Positions 1 through 10,567 of a stretch of 64,000 nt of DNA are shown here, one piece after another; position 1 is the stretch's first letter, and each line of letters opens with the position of its first letter. The stretch is from Capra hircus (lineage: Eukaryota; Chordata; Mammalia; Artiodactyla; Bovidae), in assembly GCF_001704415.2 (NCBI RefSeq), contig NC_030816.1, positions 83,268,713 through 83,332,712 on the forward strand. Reading direction: 5' to 3'. The notes under the pieces are model-generated. The model did not search any database. It was not told the DNA's origin and saw only the letters and a list, made by a program, of their open reading frames with translations. The translations under genes and the position numbers were made by a program.

Positions 1-690
1 GGGCATACACACCGAGGAAACCAGAATTGAAAGAGACACATGTACCCCAATGTTCATCACAGCACTGTTTGTAATAGCCAGGACATGGAAGCAACCTAGA
101 TGTCCATCAGCAGATGAATGGATAAGAAAGCTGTGGTACATATACACAATGGAGTATTACTCAGCCATTAAAAAGAATACATTTGAATCAGTTCTAATGA
201 GGTGGGTGAAACTGGAGCCGATTATACAGAGTGAAGTAAGCCAGAAAGAAAAACACCAATACAGTATACTAATGCATATATATGGAATTTAGAAAGAAGG
301 TAACGATAACCTTGTATGCGAGACAGCAAAAGAGACACAGATGTATAGAACAGTCTTTTGGACTCTGTGGGAGAGGGTGAGGGTGGGATGATTTGGGAGA
401 ATGGCATTGAAACATATATAATATCATATAAGAAATGAATCGCCAGTCTAGGTTTGATGCAGAATACAGGATGCTTGGGGCTGTTGCACTGGGATGACCC
501 AGAGGGATGGTACAAGGAGGGAGGTGGGAGGGGGGTTCGGGATTGGGAACATGTGTAAACCCGTGGCGGATTCATGTTGATGTGTGGCAGAACCAATACA
601 CTATGGTAAAGTAAAAAATTATAATAATAAATAATAAAATAAAAAATAAAAATGGAAAAAATAAAATAAAAAATAGATAAAATAAAACAT
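1..690 (+). repeat. L1 LINE 3' end (ORF2 C-terminus and 3' UTR)
   Basis: Bases 50-292 translate to the L1 ORF2 end pattern (TALFVIARTWKQPRCPS, IYTMEYYSAIKK). They are followed by a ruminant L1 3' UTR and an A-rich tail ending near 690. The element lies in SOD2 intron 2, antisense to the gene. Confidence 0.9.
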
Positions 691-2640
691 TGAAGAGGCA
701 TTCATAGGTGTCATGTGTTGTCTTGCAGGAAATAAGTTTCACAACTGGGATTTACCCCAGCCTCTCCCCATTACCACATTCTTCCCGAAGTTGTTTTTTC
801 CCTAAATCGTAGAACCTCTTTCCTCAGACCATCCCTCTGAGGTCACAAGTAAATCTTCCAGAATGTGGTAACTTCCTCTTCTTTTTGTTTACCTAATAAA
901 CTCACACACGACCAGACTGAAATGCTGCCTTTTCCCACTAGATGTCCCCAGTCAACAAGCAGTCACTGCCTAAAATACAATCAACCAATTTCTCAGGACT
1001 GAAATTAAATTCGCAGATATATGAAATCTAGAAAACTGGTACTGATGAACCATGTGCAGGGCAAGAATAGAGACGCAGATGTAAAGAAGGAATGGACTCG
1101 TGGGCAGGGCGGGTGGGAAGGAGAGCGCGGGAGGAATTGAGAGAGGAGCACTGAGGTACATACGCTCCCATATCTGCAATAGCTAGCTAGTGGGAAGCTC
1201 CCTGTATCGCACAAGGAGCTCAGCTGGGTGCTCTGTGAGGACCTACAGGGGTGGGTTGAGGGGGAGGGCGGGGAGGGCTCAAGAGGGAGGGGATATATGT
1301 ATACCCATAGCTGATTCATGGAGAAGGAAATGGCAACCCACTCCAGTATTCTTGCCTGGAGAATCCCATGGACAGAGGAGCCTGGGGGGCTACAGTCCAT
1401 GGGGTCGCAAAGAGTCGGACACGACTGTGCAACAACAACAACAACATAGCTGATTCATGTCCTTGCACAGCAGAAACTAACACAACATTGTAAAGCAATT
1501 ATACTCCAAATTAAAATAAAAGAAGAAAGACATTTAGGGAAAAAAAGACATTTAGGGAAAAAATGCACTTTTAACTGTGTTGCTTCAGCCACACGTACAG
1601 CCTAGTTTCCCTCATGCAAAAATGTAATAACTATTCTGTATAGAAACGTTAAGACATCGTACTCCCATAGACGGCCCCAGACGCAAAACACAAAATAAAG
1701 TTCACGCATTACGGGTTTTGTCAGCTGAGCTCCTCTAAAAAAAGAAAAATACCAACTCCGTACTACATTTTCACTCAAAAGAGTGGCATATAAAAGAAAA
1801 CAAAGAGTGGCAAACAAATGCAAGCCTGGGTTCCCCACGAAACGGCTGTTCTCCCTGTGAATTCCGCCCCCAGGTCCACGCGCGACCGCGCGCATTGGTT
1901 CTGCGCGACGCCGGGGGGCACCGGTCTTTACCAGGCATGCCTCGCAGCGTAGCGCCTCGCCACCCGCTTCCCAGAGCCCGGCCGCCCGGCACCCACCCTT
2001 CTCCAGCGCCTCCCGGTACTTCTCCTCGGCGACGTTGAGGTTGTTCACGTAGGCCGCGTGGTGCTTGCTGTGGTGCAGCTGCATGATCTGCGCGTTGATG
2101 TGCGGCTCCAGGGCGCCGTAGTCGTACGGCAGGTCGGGGAGGCTGTGCTTCTGCCGGGAGCCCAGCACGCCCAGGGCCGGCACCAGTTTCCTGCTCGTGC
2201 TGCAGAGAGAGCACACCCAGCGCGATCGGGCCCCGCGCGCAGCCACCTTTCCCCCGCGAGCGCGTCTCCGCAGCCCGGAGAGAGGACCCGAGCGCCGGGG
2301 AGAAGGAACAGGAGGGTGGGGGGGAGTGCTGGCCCTTGGGACCGTCGGCCAGCCGGCCGTCCAGTCTCCAGCCTGAAACTCAAGCTGCAGTGCAGCGGAC
2401 CCGGCGGCACCTAGATGCGCTCGGCCCACCACCTGCCCGCAGGCCGGTGTCCTGGAGCCCGCGGGGCCGGTGCGAACGGGCCAGTGGGGGGCAGCAGCGC
2501 CAAGCCACCGAGGCCCCCGCCCGGGCCTCGACTGGCCGCCGCGCGCGCCGTCCGGAGCCTCACCTGCACGCCGCCCGGGACAACATGGTGGACGCTGCCC
2601 GTGGGCCTCTCAGAGCTCGAGTAGCCGCGCCGCGCTGACC
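1..2640 (-). CDS. SOD2: SOD2, mitochondrial manganese superoxide dismutase (5' part of gene: exons 1-2)
   Basis: SOD2 converts superoxide to hydrogen peroxide and oxygen in the mitochondrial matrix as a Mn-dependent homotetramer. Two coding exons are visible on the minus strand: 2586-2564 and 2199-1997, joined across a 364-bp GT-AG intron. They encode precursor residues 1-75 of the family's usual 222: a basic, amphipathic import leader (residues 1-24, ending LGSRQ) and the start of the mature enzyme at KHSLPDLPYDYGALEP. The first Mn ligand (His50 of the precursor, His26 mature) and the active-site gateway residues His54 and Tyr58 (His30 and Tyr34 mature) are present in HHSKHHAAY. The remaining exons lie beyond the left edge of the window. 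The 5' end of the transcript (about 2640) is an estimate. The neighbour WTAP is divergent, about 32 kb away. Identification is very secure. Confidence 0.96.
1150..1525 (+). repeat. L1 3' UTR fragment interrupted by a SINE
   Basis: The typical L1 3' UTR end (AACACAACATTGTAAAGCAA and TTATACTCCA) resumes after the SINE at 1321-1444. Confidence 0.85.
1321..1444 (+). mobile_element. BovA-type SINE with 15-bp target-site duplication
   Basis: Starts GAGAAGGAAATGGCAACCCA and ends in a CAA-rich tail. It is flanked by perfect copies of CATAGCTGATTCATG at 1306-1320 and 1445-1459. Confidence 0.93.
1997..2199 (-). CDS. SOD2: SOD2 coding exon 2 (leader end and N-terminal hairpin domain)
   Basis: A 203-bp exon that starts after a pyrimidine-rich acceptor (TCTCTCTGCAG, AG at 2201-2200) and ends at GAGAAGG before the donor GTGGGT (1996). 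It encodes TSRKLVPALGVLGSRQ, then the mature N-terminus KHSLPDLPYDYGALEP and the helical segment INAQIMQLHHSKHHAAYVNN, ending AEEKYREALEKG. Mn ligand His50 and second-shell residues His54 and Tyr58 are present. Residue 16 of the leader is Ala, the position of the human Ala16Val polymorphism. Confidence 0.97.
2200..2563 (-). other. SOD2: SOD2 intron 1
   Basis: A 364-bp GC-rich intron inside the CpG island, with donor GTGAGG and acceptor CTCTGCAG on the minus strand. No repeat is visible. Long open frames here on both strands are products of high GC content. Confidence 0.9.
2564..2586 (-). CDS. SOD2: SOD2 coding exon 1 (start codon, MLSRAAC+)
   Basis: On the minus strand the start codon sits in a good Kozak context (CCACCATGT) and is followed by TTG TCC CGG GCG GCG TGC AG, then the donor GTGAGG at 2563. 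The exon encodes MLSRAAC, and its last two bases complete a Ser codon with exon 2. The exon is too short to show as an ORF; it was recognised by reading back from exon 2 for the known MLSRA leader. Confidence 0.95.
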
Positions 2641-2800
2641 CGCGACGATGCGCTCGTGTCCGGGGCTGAGCCGCAAGGACACCACCGCCGCGGCCCCGCC
2701 CCCCGCGCGCCCCGCGGCCCCGCCCTCCTGCGCCCGCCGCTCCCAACTCCGGGGAAGTGGGGTGCGGGGCCCTGGGTCGGCCCCGCCCGCGCTCCGGGCC
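2587..2800 (-). promoter_or_regulatory. SOD2: SOD2 core promoter and 5' UTR region
   Basis: The stretch directly upstream of the SOD2 ATG. It contains the clustered GC boxes at 2694-2701, 2718-2725 and 2781-2788. The exact transcription start cannot be read from sequence; by analogy with other mammals it lies within about 100 bp of the ATG. Confidence 0.7.
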
Positions 2801-3284
2801 TAGCGCAGGCGGGAAAGACAGGCCCGGCAGTCTCCCCGGCCGCTGCGCGAGCCGCGGGGTCCGCACTGCGACTGCGCGCCTCCGTGCGGGTCGCCAAAGG
2901 GAGGGCCGCTGTTTTCCCTCCCCCCGGCCCCCGAAAGAGATGGTACGGCTCTGGGTTCCGCCCCCGTGAAGGCACCGCCCAGCGCGGCCCGCGGATGGGG
3001 GACCTAGCCCCCGCGGGCGTGCCCGGGAATTGCCCGCGGCTCTGTTCCTGCTCCTTCCCGGACGCCGCCGGGGTGGGGTGGGGTCGGGTCGGGGTAGCCT
3101 CGGGGTCCCGGGCCCTTCGCCCAGAGGGAAGAGTAGTGCTTCTGGGAGCCGCTTCGGAGCGCAGCCGTGAGTCGATGCGGCCTCGCAGGAAAGCGGGCCC
3201 TGGCCCTGGGACGGTGTAGGGCCGGTGCCTCTCCAACTACTGCCGGGAGTGAGCGTTCTTTCCGAGTGAACCGACCTTGGGACC

Positions 3285-3500
3285 TCCGCCAGGCCTGATA
3301 ATAGTGTTACTGTGCACCCGCCACGTGCCAGGGACTGCGCTGCAGAGTTTACATACATTTATCTTTGTTTCACCCCTAGGATAGGCATCATTGATTCCCG
3401 CTTAATGAACCGGTTGCCCCGGTCACACCGTTAATAAGTGAAAGATCAGGATTAGAACCCAAAGTTCATACATTGATTACCAGGCCTTAGCAGTCAAGTC
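3285..3500 (-). repeat. MIR SINE
   Basis: Old pan-mammalian SINE in antisense: a GTGCCAGGGACTGCGCT-like core, then an AAGTGAAAGATCAGGATTAG end. It sits at the edge of the SOD2 CpG island. Confidence 0.8.
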
Positions 3501-4523
3501 TTGAGTGTTTGCTGGGAGAATATAAAAGAAGTACAACAGAGGAGTCTTTCCTGCGGTGTCCTATTTCTAATGAGCTGTAAGTATCAGGTACTTTCTCAAC
3601 AACTGGGGGGAAAAAAAAATCCTGAATTCTGTAAAGAAATTAGAAAGTTTTACACTTATTGGCCTGAGTTGGGCCTTTCCTGAATAGAATAATACAGTAA
3701 TAGACAGACAAATAATAGGTGCTGAATAGTGTTTCAGTTACTTTCCTCCATCTCCTTCACAATTTCCACCCCACCTCTGTGCCGAGGATGACTAGGGGAA
3801 CCGAAAGGGGAACCACTGAGCACGGCTTCACAGAAAGGGTAGGGCTTGCTGGCAGTCAAGGTGAATGTAAGGGCATGCTACCAGATGGAGGAAATTCAAG
3901 TTGGAACCAGGTGATGAATGTCCTTAAAACTCAGACACATAATTGGTAACCGGAAACTGAAAAGCATTTTAGCTAACATGAGGCATATTTAAAGTAGTTT
4001 TCCAGGCAAGGGAGTCTGCCATTGATTTAAGGCGCAGACTAGTTAAAAAACTGTTGTATAAATTCTAGCATGAGATACTAAGAACTGCTTTTAAGGTACT
4101 AGCTATGGGAACTGGAATAAAAGCATTTGGAAGAATGAAATAACAGAATTCAGTGATAGGTCAGTGGCTAATAAAAAGGCTTGTTCTAGTGAGAACAAAA
4201 TATCACTAGAAGGAGATTGAGCCCAGTCAGACCAAATCGATGTACTTCTTCTTTGTACAAGTGATGCTTTGATATTTAAATTGAATTCCCACCCCATCCC
4301 CTCAGCAGGACATGCCCCTTTGAGCAAGCAACAAAGGCTGGGGTGTGGGGAAATGAGATTAGTGTCTCTAACATCATATCTGCCATCAGCTACCCCCTTC
4401 CAGAAGACACCCCAACTACGAGAGTGACCAGGATTGAGACCAGGGCTTGGGGGCTGCAGGAGGTAATAAGAATGTCTTACATCCAGTAAACAGGCCTCTT
4501 TTTCTTTTATAGTTGACCATTAT

Positions 4524-5105
4524 CAGTTCAGTTCAGTTCAGTTCAGTGGCTCAGTCCTGTCCAACTCTTTGTGACCCCATGGAATGCAGCATGCTAGGCC
4601 TCCCTGTCCATCACCAACTCCCAGAGCTTGCTCAAGCTCATATCCATCCAGTTGGTGATGCCATCCAACCATCTCATCCTCTGTCATCCCCTTCTCCCGC
4701 CTTCAATCTTTCCCAGCATCAGGGAATGAGTCAGTTCCAATGAGTCAGTTCTTCACATCAGGTGGCCAAAGTATTGGAGTTTCAGCTTCAGCATCAGTCC
4801 TTCCAATGAATCTTCAGGACTGGTTTCCTTTAGGATGGCCTGGTTGGATCTCCTTGCCATCCAAGGGACTCTCAAGAGTCTTCTCCAACACCACAGTTCA
4901 AAAGCATCGATTCTTCAGCGCTCAGTTTTCTTTATAGTCCAACTCTCACATCCACACATGACTACTGGAAAAAACATAGCTTTGACTAGACAGGCCTTTG
5001 TCAGCAAAGTAATGTCTCTGCTTTTTAATATGCCATCTAGGTTGGTCATAGCTTTTCTTCCAAGGAGCAAGTGTCTTTTAATTTCACAGCAGCAATCACC
5101 ACTGT
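4524..5105 (-). repeat. BovB LINE 3' fragment
   Basis: The reverse strand gives the BovB C-terminal translation (CCCEIKRHLLLGRKAMTNLD, VMCGCESWTIKK) and the common 3' end. GTTCAGTTCA repeats mark its tail. Confidence 0.92.
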
Positions 5106-5747
5106 AAGATGTACTCATTCAACTGTCCCAGGGAGTTAGATTACAGTTGACTGGAGTCTGTCCCAAATTCCTCCAGCCAGCTCAGGATGTCATCTGCCAC
5201 ATCAGGGCACCATAATTGTGGATTTCCCATCAACAAACTTCACGAGGCTACTTCACAGACATCCCAGACCCACCAGAGTCTAGATCAACATATTGGCTGA
5301 AGAAGGAAAAATGTAGGTTGAGATGAAATCCTTTGGAGTCAGTTATTAAACAGATCCAGCCACAGTGTCTCAAACCCAGAAGTGTGTATTCCCTCCTGTA
5401 AAAGAGATCTGGAGTGGGTAGTCCAGGGCTGGGATGACAGTGCCATGAAGTCCTCAAGGAACCAGGTTCCTCTGTCCTCAGAGTTGCCTCATGATCCATG
5501 ATAGCTTCTAGAACACCAGCCATCTCACCCCCTCTCCATGAAGAGGGAGGGACAAAAGTTTGGCCCCAGCTGTCTCCTTTCGAGGATTCTCCATGGTAGG
5601 TTCACCCAACAAATTCCAATCAGAATTTCAGTAGAAGCCTGCACCTAACTATAGAGGAGGCTGGGAAACATTCGTTTAGTTATGACCATTCCCAGTGTTA
5701 AAAAATTTGGAATTCCTTAACAACAGAGAAAATGCTACATATCCTTC

Positions 5748-5879
5748 TGCTGCTGCTCCTAAGTCGCTTCAGTCGTGTCCAACTCTGTGCGACCCCATAG
5801 ACGGCAGCCCACCAGGCTCCCCTGTCCCTGGGATTCTCCAGGCAAGAATACTGGAGTGGGTTGCCATTTCCTTCTCCAA
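5748..5879 (-). repeat. BovA-type SINE
   Basis: Antisense BovA unit with a CTGCTGCTG edge (the reverse of a CAG tail). Confidence 0.9.
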
Positions 5880-6081
5880 CTACAAGACATATTTTCACAT
5901 GCTGAGTAATGAACTCGGACTATTTATGGAATGTCTTTAGCTACATTCTCTCCTTTGTCTCTCTCATTCTTCCTTTTCACCCCTTGTACCACAAACCTTA
6001 CCCAGACAGGAATCTCAGTGAGAATTGCTCCACCGACTTTCCTTTTGCATAAATGAGATTGCTAACAGGATCAAGTTGTTG

Positions 6082-6216
6082 TTGTTTTATTGTTGTTTAG
6101 TCGCTCGGTCGTGTCCGACTCTTTGCGACCCCATGGACTGTAGCCCACCAGGCTCCTCTGTCCCTGGGATTCTCCAGGCAAGAATACTGGGAGTGGGTTG
6201 CCATTTCCTTCTCCAG
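6082..6216 (-). repeat. BovA-type SINE
   Basis: Antisense copy carrying GTCGTGTCCGACTCTTTGCG and CCAGGCAAGAATACTGG. Confidence 0.9.
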
Positions 6217-6429
6217 GAATAGGACCAAGAGTAGTACTTAAATTGCTAAAATGAAACCAGTGATCTAGGCAAAGAGAGAAAATGATGGGAAAGATAGAAT
6301 ATCATTAACAAAGGTTTCTAAGTGAGCTCCCCACCCCACAACATCAGGCTGATTATAATTAAATTGGATCCTCCAAGAATGCATTAACTCCTGGAAAGGA
6401 AAGGGGAAGGTTGGCTCAGAACAGAAGTG

Positions 6430-6930
6430 TTTTATTGAACAAGACAGGTAGTCAGAGACCCCAGTTCAATTCCTGGGTCGGGAAGATTCCCTGGAGAAGG
6501 GATAGGCTACCCACTCCAGTATTCTTGGGCTTCTCTTGTGGCTCAGCTGGTAAAGAACCCACCTGCAGTGCAGGAGACCTGGGTTCAGTCCCTAGATTGG
6601 GAAGATCCCATGGAGAAGGGAAAGGCTACCCACTTCAGTGTTCTGGCCTGGAGAATTCCATGGACTGTATAGTCCATGAGGTCCCAAAGAGTTCTCGGAC
6701 ACAACTGAGCAACTTTCACTTACACTTTTGGACTTCCCTGGTGGCTCAGCTGGTAAAGAATCCACCTGCAATGCAGGAGACCTGGGTTCGATCCCTGGGT
6801 TAGGAAGATCACCTGGAGAAAGGAAGGGTAACCCACTCCAGTATTCTTGCCTGGGAAGTCCCATGGACGGAGGAGCCTGGTGGGCTACAGTCCAGGGGGT
6901 CTCAAAGAGTTGGACACGACTGCGCAACCA
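6430..6930 (+). repeat. Cluster of three head-to-tail Bov-tA SINEs
   Basis: Consecutive sense copies at about 6430-6524 (truncated), 6530-6720 and 6728-6928. The last two have full tRNA-like heads with a B box (GGTTCGATCCC-type). Confidence 0.88.
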
Positions 6931-6984
6931 ACATAAAGGAAGAAAGGAACTGACGTAATTGAGCAGATCCTCGGTTCTGGTACT

Positions 6985-7375
6985 GTCAGACCCTGTTCTG
7001 GTGCTAAAAAGTGTCTTAATTCACAGCATCTCTGTAAAGTGGCTTAGTATTTCTCTCTTGCGCAAAGGTAGTAAGTGACTTCGGCTTCCCTGGTGGCTCA
7101 GCGGTAAAGACTCTGCCTGCAATACAGGAGACCCAGGTTCGATCCCTGGGTTGGGAAGATCCCCTGGAGGAGGGCATGGCAACCCACTTCAGTAATCGTG
7201 CCTGGAGAATCCCCACGGACAGAGGAGCCTGGCAAGCTACAGTCCATAGGGTCGCATAGAGTCAGATACGACTGAAGCCACTTAGCACACACACACAGTA
7301 AGTGACTTGACCAAGGTCACACAGAGCCTGTCAATAGTAGAGCTCAGCTTTGAGTGTACCACTCTCCCTGTTAAC
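6985..7375 (-). repeat. MIR SINE split by a Bov-tA insertion
   Basis: The two MIR halves (6985-7081, 7297-7375; CAAGGTCACACAGAGCCTG) are separated by a younger SINE. Confidence 0.75.
7082..7296 (+). mobile_element. Bov-tA SINE with 12-bp target-site duplication
   Basis: Complete tRNA head plus BovA body ending in a CA-rich tail, flanked by AGTAAGTGACTT at 7070-7081 and 7297-7308. Confidence 0.93.
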
Positions 7376-7924
7376 CCTAACATCACTGTGCCTTTAAACA
7401 GCCGCCACACCCCCTGCGCACCACATTCCTTGCACCCAGTAAAACAGCTCAACCCTATTTTGTTTGCAGTTCACTGTTTGAAACTTGCCCCTCCTATGCT
7501 GTGTCCCAGCTTATTGCTGTCTTCTCAACTCTTGATTGATCTCCAGCCTCTTCTCTTGCATATGATTCAGGTCCTAGCTCTTGAACCTGAAGCTTGAACT
7601 GGTCCTCTCTCCTCCCTTGCCCCCTCTCATTTGCCCCTTCGATCACATTTGCCCCTTAGTCTCAGTGAAGACCCAGCTTCCTGGAGCTTCCCTTGACCCT
7701 GACCCACCTGGCTGACTTTCCTAACCTTGTCTATGGAATTAGACTCACTAGCCATGAACCTGGGAAACCAGAACAGAATGGGGGAAGGGTGAAGAGAAAA
7801 GTGGTCCCATATTTAGAATTCAGGTGATGCCTCCATAAGATCCCTCTGTAAAAACTAGGCAACATCTGCCCCTTTAGGGGAATCAACAGTCCACCATCAT
7901 CACCACTCCTGGTGTGTTCTCCAG

Positions 7925-8275
7925 AGAAACAAGGCTACTAAGATGTGTACATGCAGAGAGAAAGAGATGTATTATAAGGAAGTGGCTCATGCGATTACGG
8001 AGGCTGGATATCCAAAATCTATAGTGTGAACTGGCAGGCTTGAGACCCAGGCAAGCCAGTGGTGCAGTTCCAGTGTGAAGGCAATCTGATAGAGGATTCT
8101 CTCTCACTTAACGGAAGTCAGTTTTTGTTTTACTTAGACCTTCAACTGATTGGATGAAGCCCACAAACATTATAGAGGAAAATCTACTTTACCCAGAAAT
8201 TCACCAACTTAAATGTTAATTGCATCCAAAACATCCTCCAGGCTAACGCCTAAAACTAACCACCACACAGGTAAA
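7925..8275. repeat. Ancient interspersed repeat, class uncertain
   Basis: Contains patterns that recur across mammalian genomes (GTATTATAAGGAAGTGGCTC; GATTGGATGAAGCCCA). I recognise it as repetitive but cannot name the family safely. Confidence 0.5.
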
Positions 8276-8522
8276 ACACAGGGAGGGCAATGCATTCGAT
8301 GCGAGCGGTGGGGAGATTTGTTAGTCATTACACTGTAGAATGTCATTTAACAGCCCAGGATTTATCATGGAGTGAGGCTGAGTTCATGGCATTGTTCTAA
8401 GAATAACTCTCAAGAGCTACTCACAATGAATTGACCCTGACCACAGAGGGCAATGACCACGCAGAAGGAGCTCAGGCTGGCTATGTCTCCTGGTCAGCAT
8501 TTGTTAGGAGCTGCCCTCCCAC

Positions 8523-8804
8523 TGGAGAAGGCAATGGCACCCCACTCCAGTACTCTTGCCTGGAAAATCCATGGGTGGAGGAGCCTGGTGGGCTGCAGTC
8601 CATGGGGTCACTAAGAGTCAGACATGACTGAGCGACTTCACTTTCACTTTTCACTTTCATGCATTAGAGAAGGAAATGGCAACCCACTCCAGTATTCTTG
8701 CCTGGAGAATCCCAGGGATGGCAGAGGCTGGTGGGCTGCTGTCTATGGGGTCACACAGAGTTGGACATGACTGAAGCGACTTAGCAGCAGCAGCAGCAGC
8801 AGCA
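8523..8804 (+). mobile_element. BovA2 dimeric SINE with (CAG)n tail
   Basis: Two BovA units joined by a CACTTTCACTTTTCACTTTC linker. It ends in about seven CAG triplets and is flanked by GCCCTCCCAC at 8513-8522 and 8805-8814. Confidence 0.93.
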
Positions 8805-9458
8805 GCCCTCCCACCAGAGGTCCACTCTAGAGAGCCAGAGTGGATACACAGGAGGCGTGGCCTCTTATACCAGGGAGGTTCATTCCAGAACTTGGTCCAT
8901 GAGAAGAGGATGGACCCTGGGTCCCGTCTCAGGCGTGTCCCAGAATATTCTCCATCCTGGTCTGCATCACCCTATCCTAGGGCCCGCTTACATCTGCACT
9001 GGCCCTTTGGTGGGAAAGTGGATAAAATCCTGTCAAATAAGCCTAGAGGGATCTTTAACCTTTGATTTAGTGTCAGGAACTAGTCAGCTATGTGTTGGGA
9101 TAAGATGCTCTGTTTATGAAAGACGGCTGATCAGTTACTCTTGTAAGGAGTTTAAAGAATAGCCTCTCAGTGGACAAACCAGCAGCTCTCTTATGCTCCA
9201 CATTCAGCCTAAACATTCCAGTCCCCCCGAGCAGACATCTTAGTCCTGTTCCAGACGAGTTTAACACTTAATCCAGTTGTCGAGGACTGTATTTGTCCCC
9301 CAGATTCATACGCTGAAGTCCTGACCCCCAGTACCTTAGAATGTGACTGTATCCAGAAACAGAGCTTTTTTTTTTTTTTGTAGTATCAGACACTTTTACT
9401 TTTTATTTAAATTAACTTATTTCCCTTTTTATTTTCTTTTGGAGTATGGTTGATTGAG

Positions 9459-9592
9459 ATGGCATCACCGACTCAATGGACACGAGTTTGAGCAAACTCC
9501 AGGAGAGAGTGAAGGACAAGGAAGCCTGGCGTGCTGCAGCCCATGGGGTCGCAAAGAGTCGGACGCGACTTGGCAACTAAACAGCAGCAACG
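9459..9592 (+). repeat. BovB 3'-end fragment
   Basis: Short sense copy of the terminal BovB sequence (GATGGCATCACCGACTCAAT to GCAACTAAACAG). Confidence 0.8.
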
Positions 9593-9599
9593 ATGGTCG

Positions 9600-9835
9600 C
9601 TTTGCAGAGTCCCCTGTGCTCTCCAGTACACCCTTGTTGTTTAGTTTACATGCAGTAGTGTGTATATATTAACCCCAAACTCCTAATTTACCCCTCCCCG
9701 CACCATAGTACGTCAGACGAGGAAAGACAAATATCATATGATTCCGCTTATATGTGGAATTTTTAAAAATGAGACAAACGAACTTATTGACGAAAATTAG
9801 AAGCAGACTCACAGAGTCTAAGAAAACAAACTTAT
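9600..9835 (-). repeat. L1 fragments
   Basis: Antisense L1 3' UTR pattern (AACCCCAAACTCCTAATTTA), then L1-like sequence (ATATGATTCCGCTTATATGT). Confidence 0.6.
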
Positions 9836-9869
9836 GGAGACAGAGCCTTTTAAAAGGTAATTAAGTGAA

Positions 9870-10567
9870 AAAGTTGGCTAAAAGATCAACATTCAGAAAA
9901 CGAAGATCATGGCATCTGGTCCCATCACTTCATGGGAAATAGATGGGGAAACAGTGGAAACAGTGTCAGACTTTATTTTTGGGCTCCAAAATCACTGCAG
10001 ATGGTGACTGCAGCCATGAAATTAAAAGACACTTACTCCTTGGAAGAAAAGTTATGACCAACCTAGATAGTATATTCAAAAGCAGGGACATTACTTTGCC
10101 GACTAAGGTCCATCTAGTCAAAGCTACGGTTTTTCCTGTGGTCATGTATGGATGTGAGAGTTGGACTGTGAAGAAGGCTGAGCACCAAAGAATTGATGCT
10201 TTTGAACTGTGGTGTTGGAGAAGACCCTTGAGAGTCCCTTGGACTGCAAGGAGATCCAACCAGTCCATTCTGAAGGAGATCAGCCCTGGGATTTCTTTGG
10301 AAGGAGTGATGCTGAAGGTGAAACTCCAGTACTCTGGCCACCTCATGCGAAGAATTGACTCATTGGAAAAGACTCTGATGCTGGGAGGGATTGGGGGCAG
10401 GAGGAGAAGGGGACGACAGAGGATGAGATGGCTGGATGGCATCACTGACTCGATGGATGTGAATCTGAGTGAACTCCGGGAGTTGGTGATGGACAGGGAG
10501 GCCTGGCATGCTGCGATTCATGGGGTCTCAAAGAGTCGGACACGACTGAGCAACTGAACTGAACTGA
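9870..10567 (+). repeat. BovB LINE 3' part (RT C-terminal remnant)
   Basis: An open frame of about 200 codons translates to the BovB C-terminus (GDCSHEIKRHLLLGRKVMTN, VVMYGCESWTVKKAEH, RLLRVPWTARRSNQSILKE-type). It is a 5'-truncated copy without the RT core, so non-functional. Confidence 0.93.

Larger units (their letters stand above)
1..1996 (-). other. SOD2: SOD2 intron 2 (partial)
   Basis: The intron begins at the exon 2 donor (1996) and runs off the left edge. It holds two L1 3'-end fragments (1-690 and about 1150-1525, the second with a SINE inserted) and two non-repetitive stretches (about 691-1145 and 1526-1996). In human, intron 2 of SOD2 holds a cytokine-responsive NF-kB/C/EBP enhancer; see findings. 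Confidence 0.85.
1850..3160. promoter_or_regulatory. CpG island covering SOD2 promoter, exon 1, intron 1 and exon 2
   Basis: A block very rich in G+C and CpG, standing out from AT-rich flanks. No TATA box is apparent near the SOD2 start. Three GC boxes (CCCCGCCC on the plus strand) occur at 2694-2701, 2718-2725 and 2781-2788, 110-200 bp upstream of the SOD2 start codon. This matches the TATA-less, Sp1-dependent SOD2 promoter known in other mammals. CpG density was judged by eye. Confidence 0.88.

Noticed and set aside
2411..3358. 315-codon minus-strand open frame, and several other long frames, across the SOD2 CpG island
   Set aside because: Composition is Arg/Pro/Gly/Ala-rich as expected from GC-rich DNA with few stop codons. 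It covers the SOD2 promoter, has no domain, and competes with frames in other registers.
6530..7290. tRNA genes suggested by A-box/B-box sequences (GGTTCGATCCC)
   Set aside because: They are the tRNA-derived heads of Bov-tA SINEs; the following BovA body and target-site duplications show this, and no mature tRNA fold is preserved.
9943..10557. 204-codon open frame as a gene
   Set aside because: It is the RT C-terminal end of a 5'-truncated BovB copy, the same protein segment as at 27438-27917 and 18872-19285.
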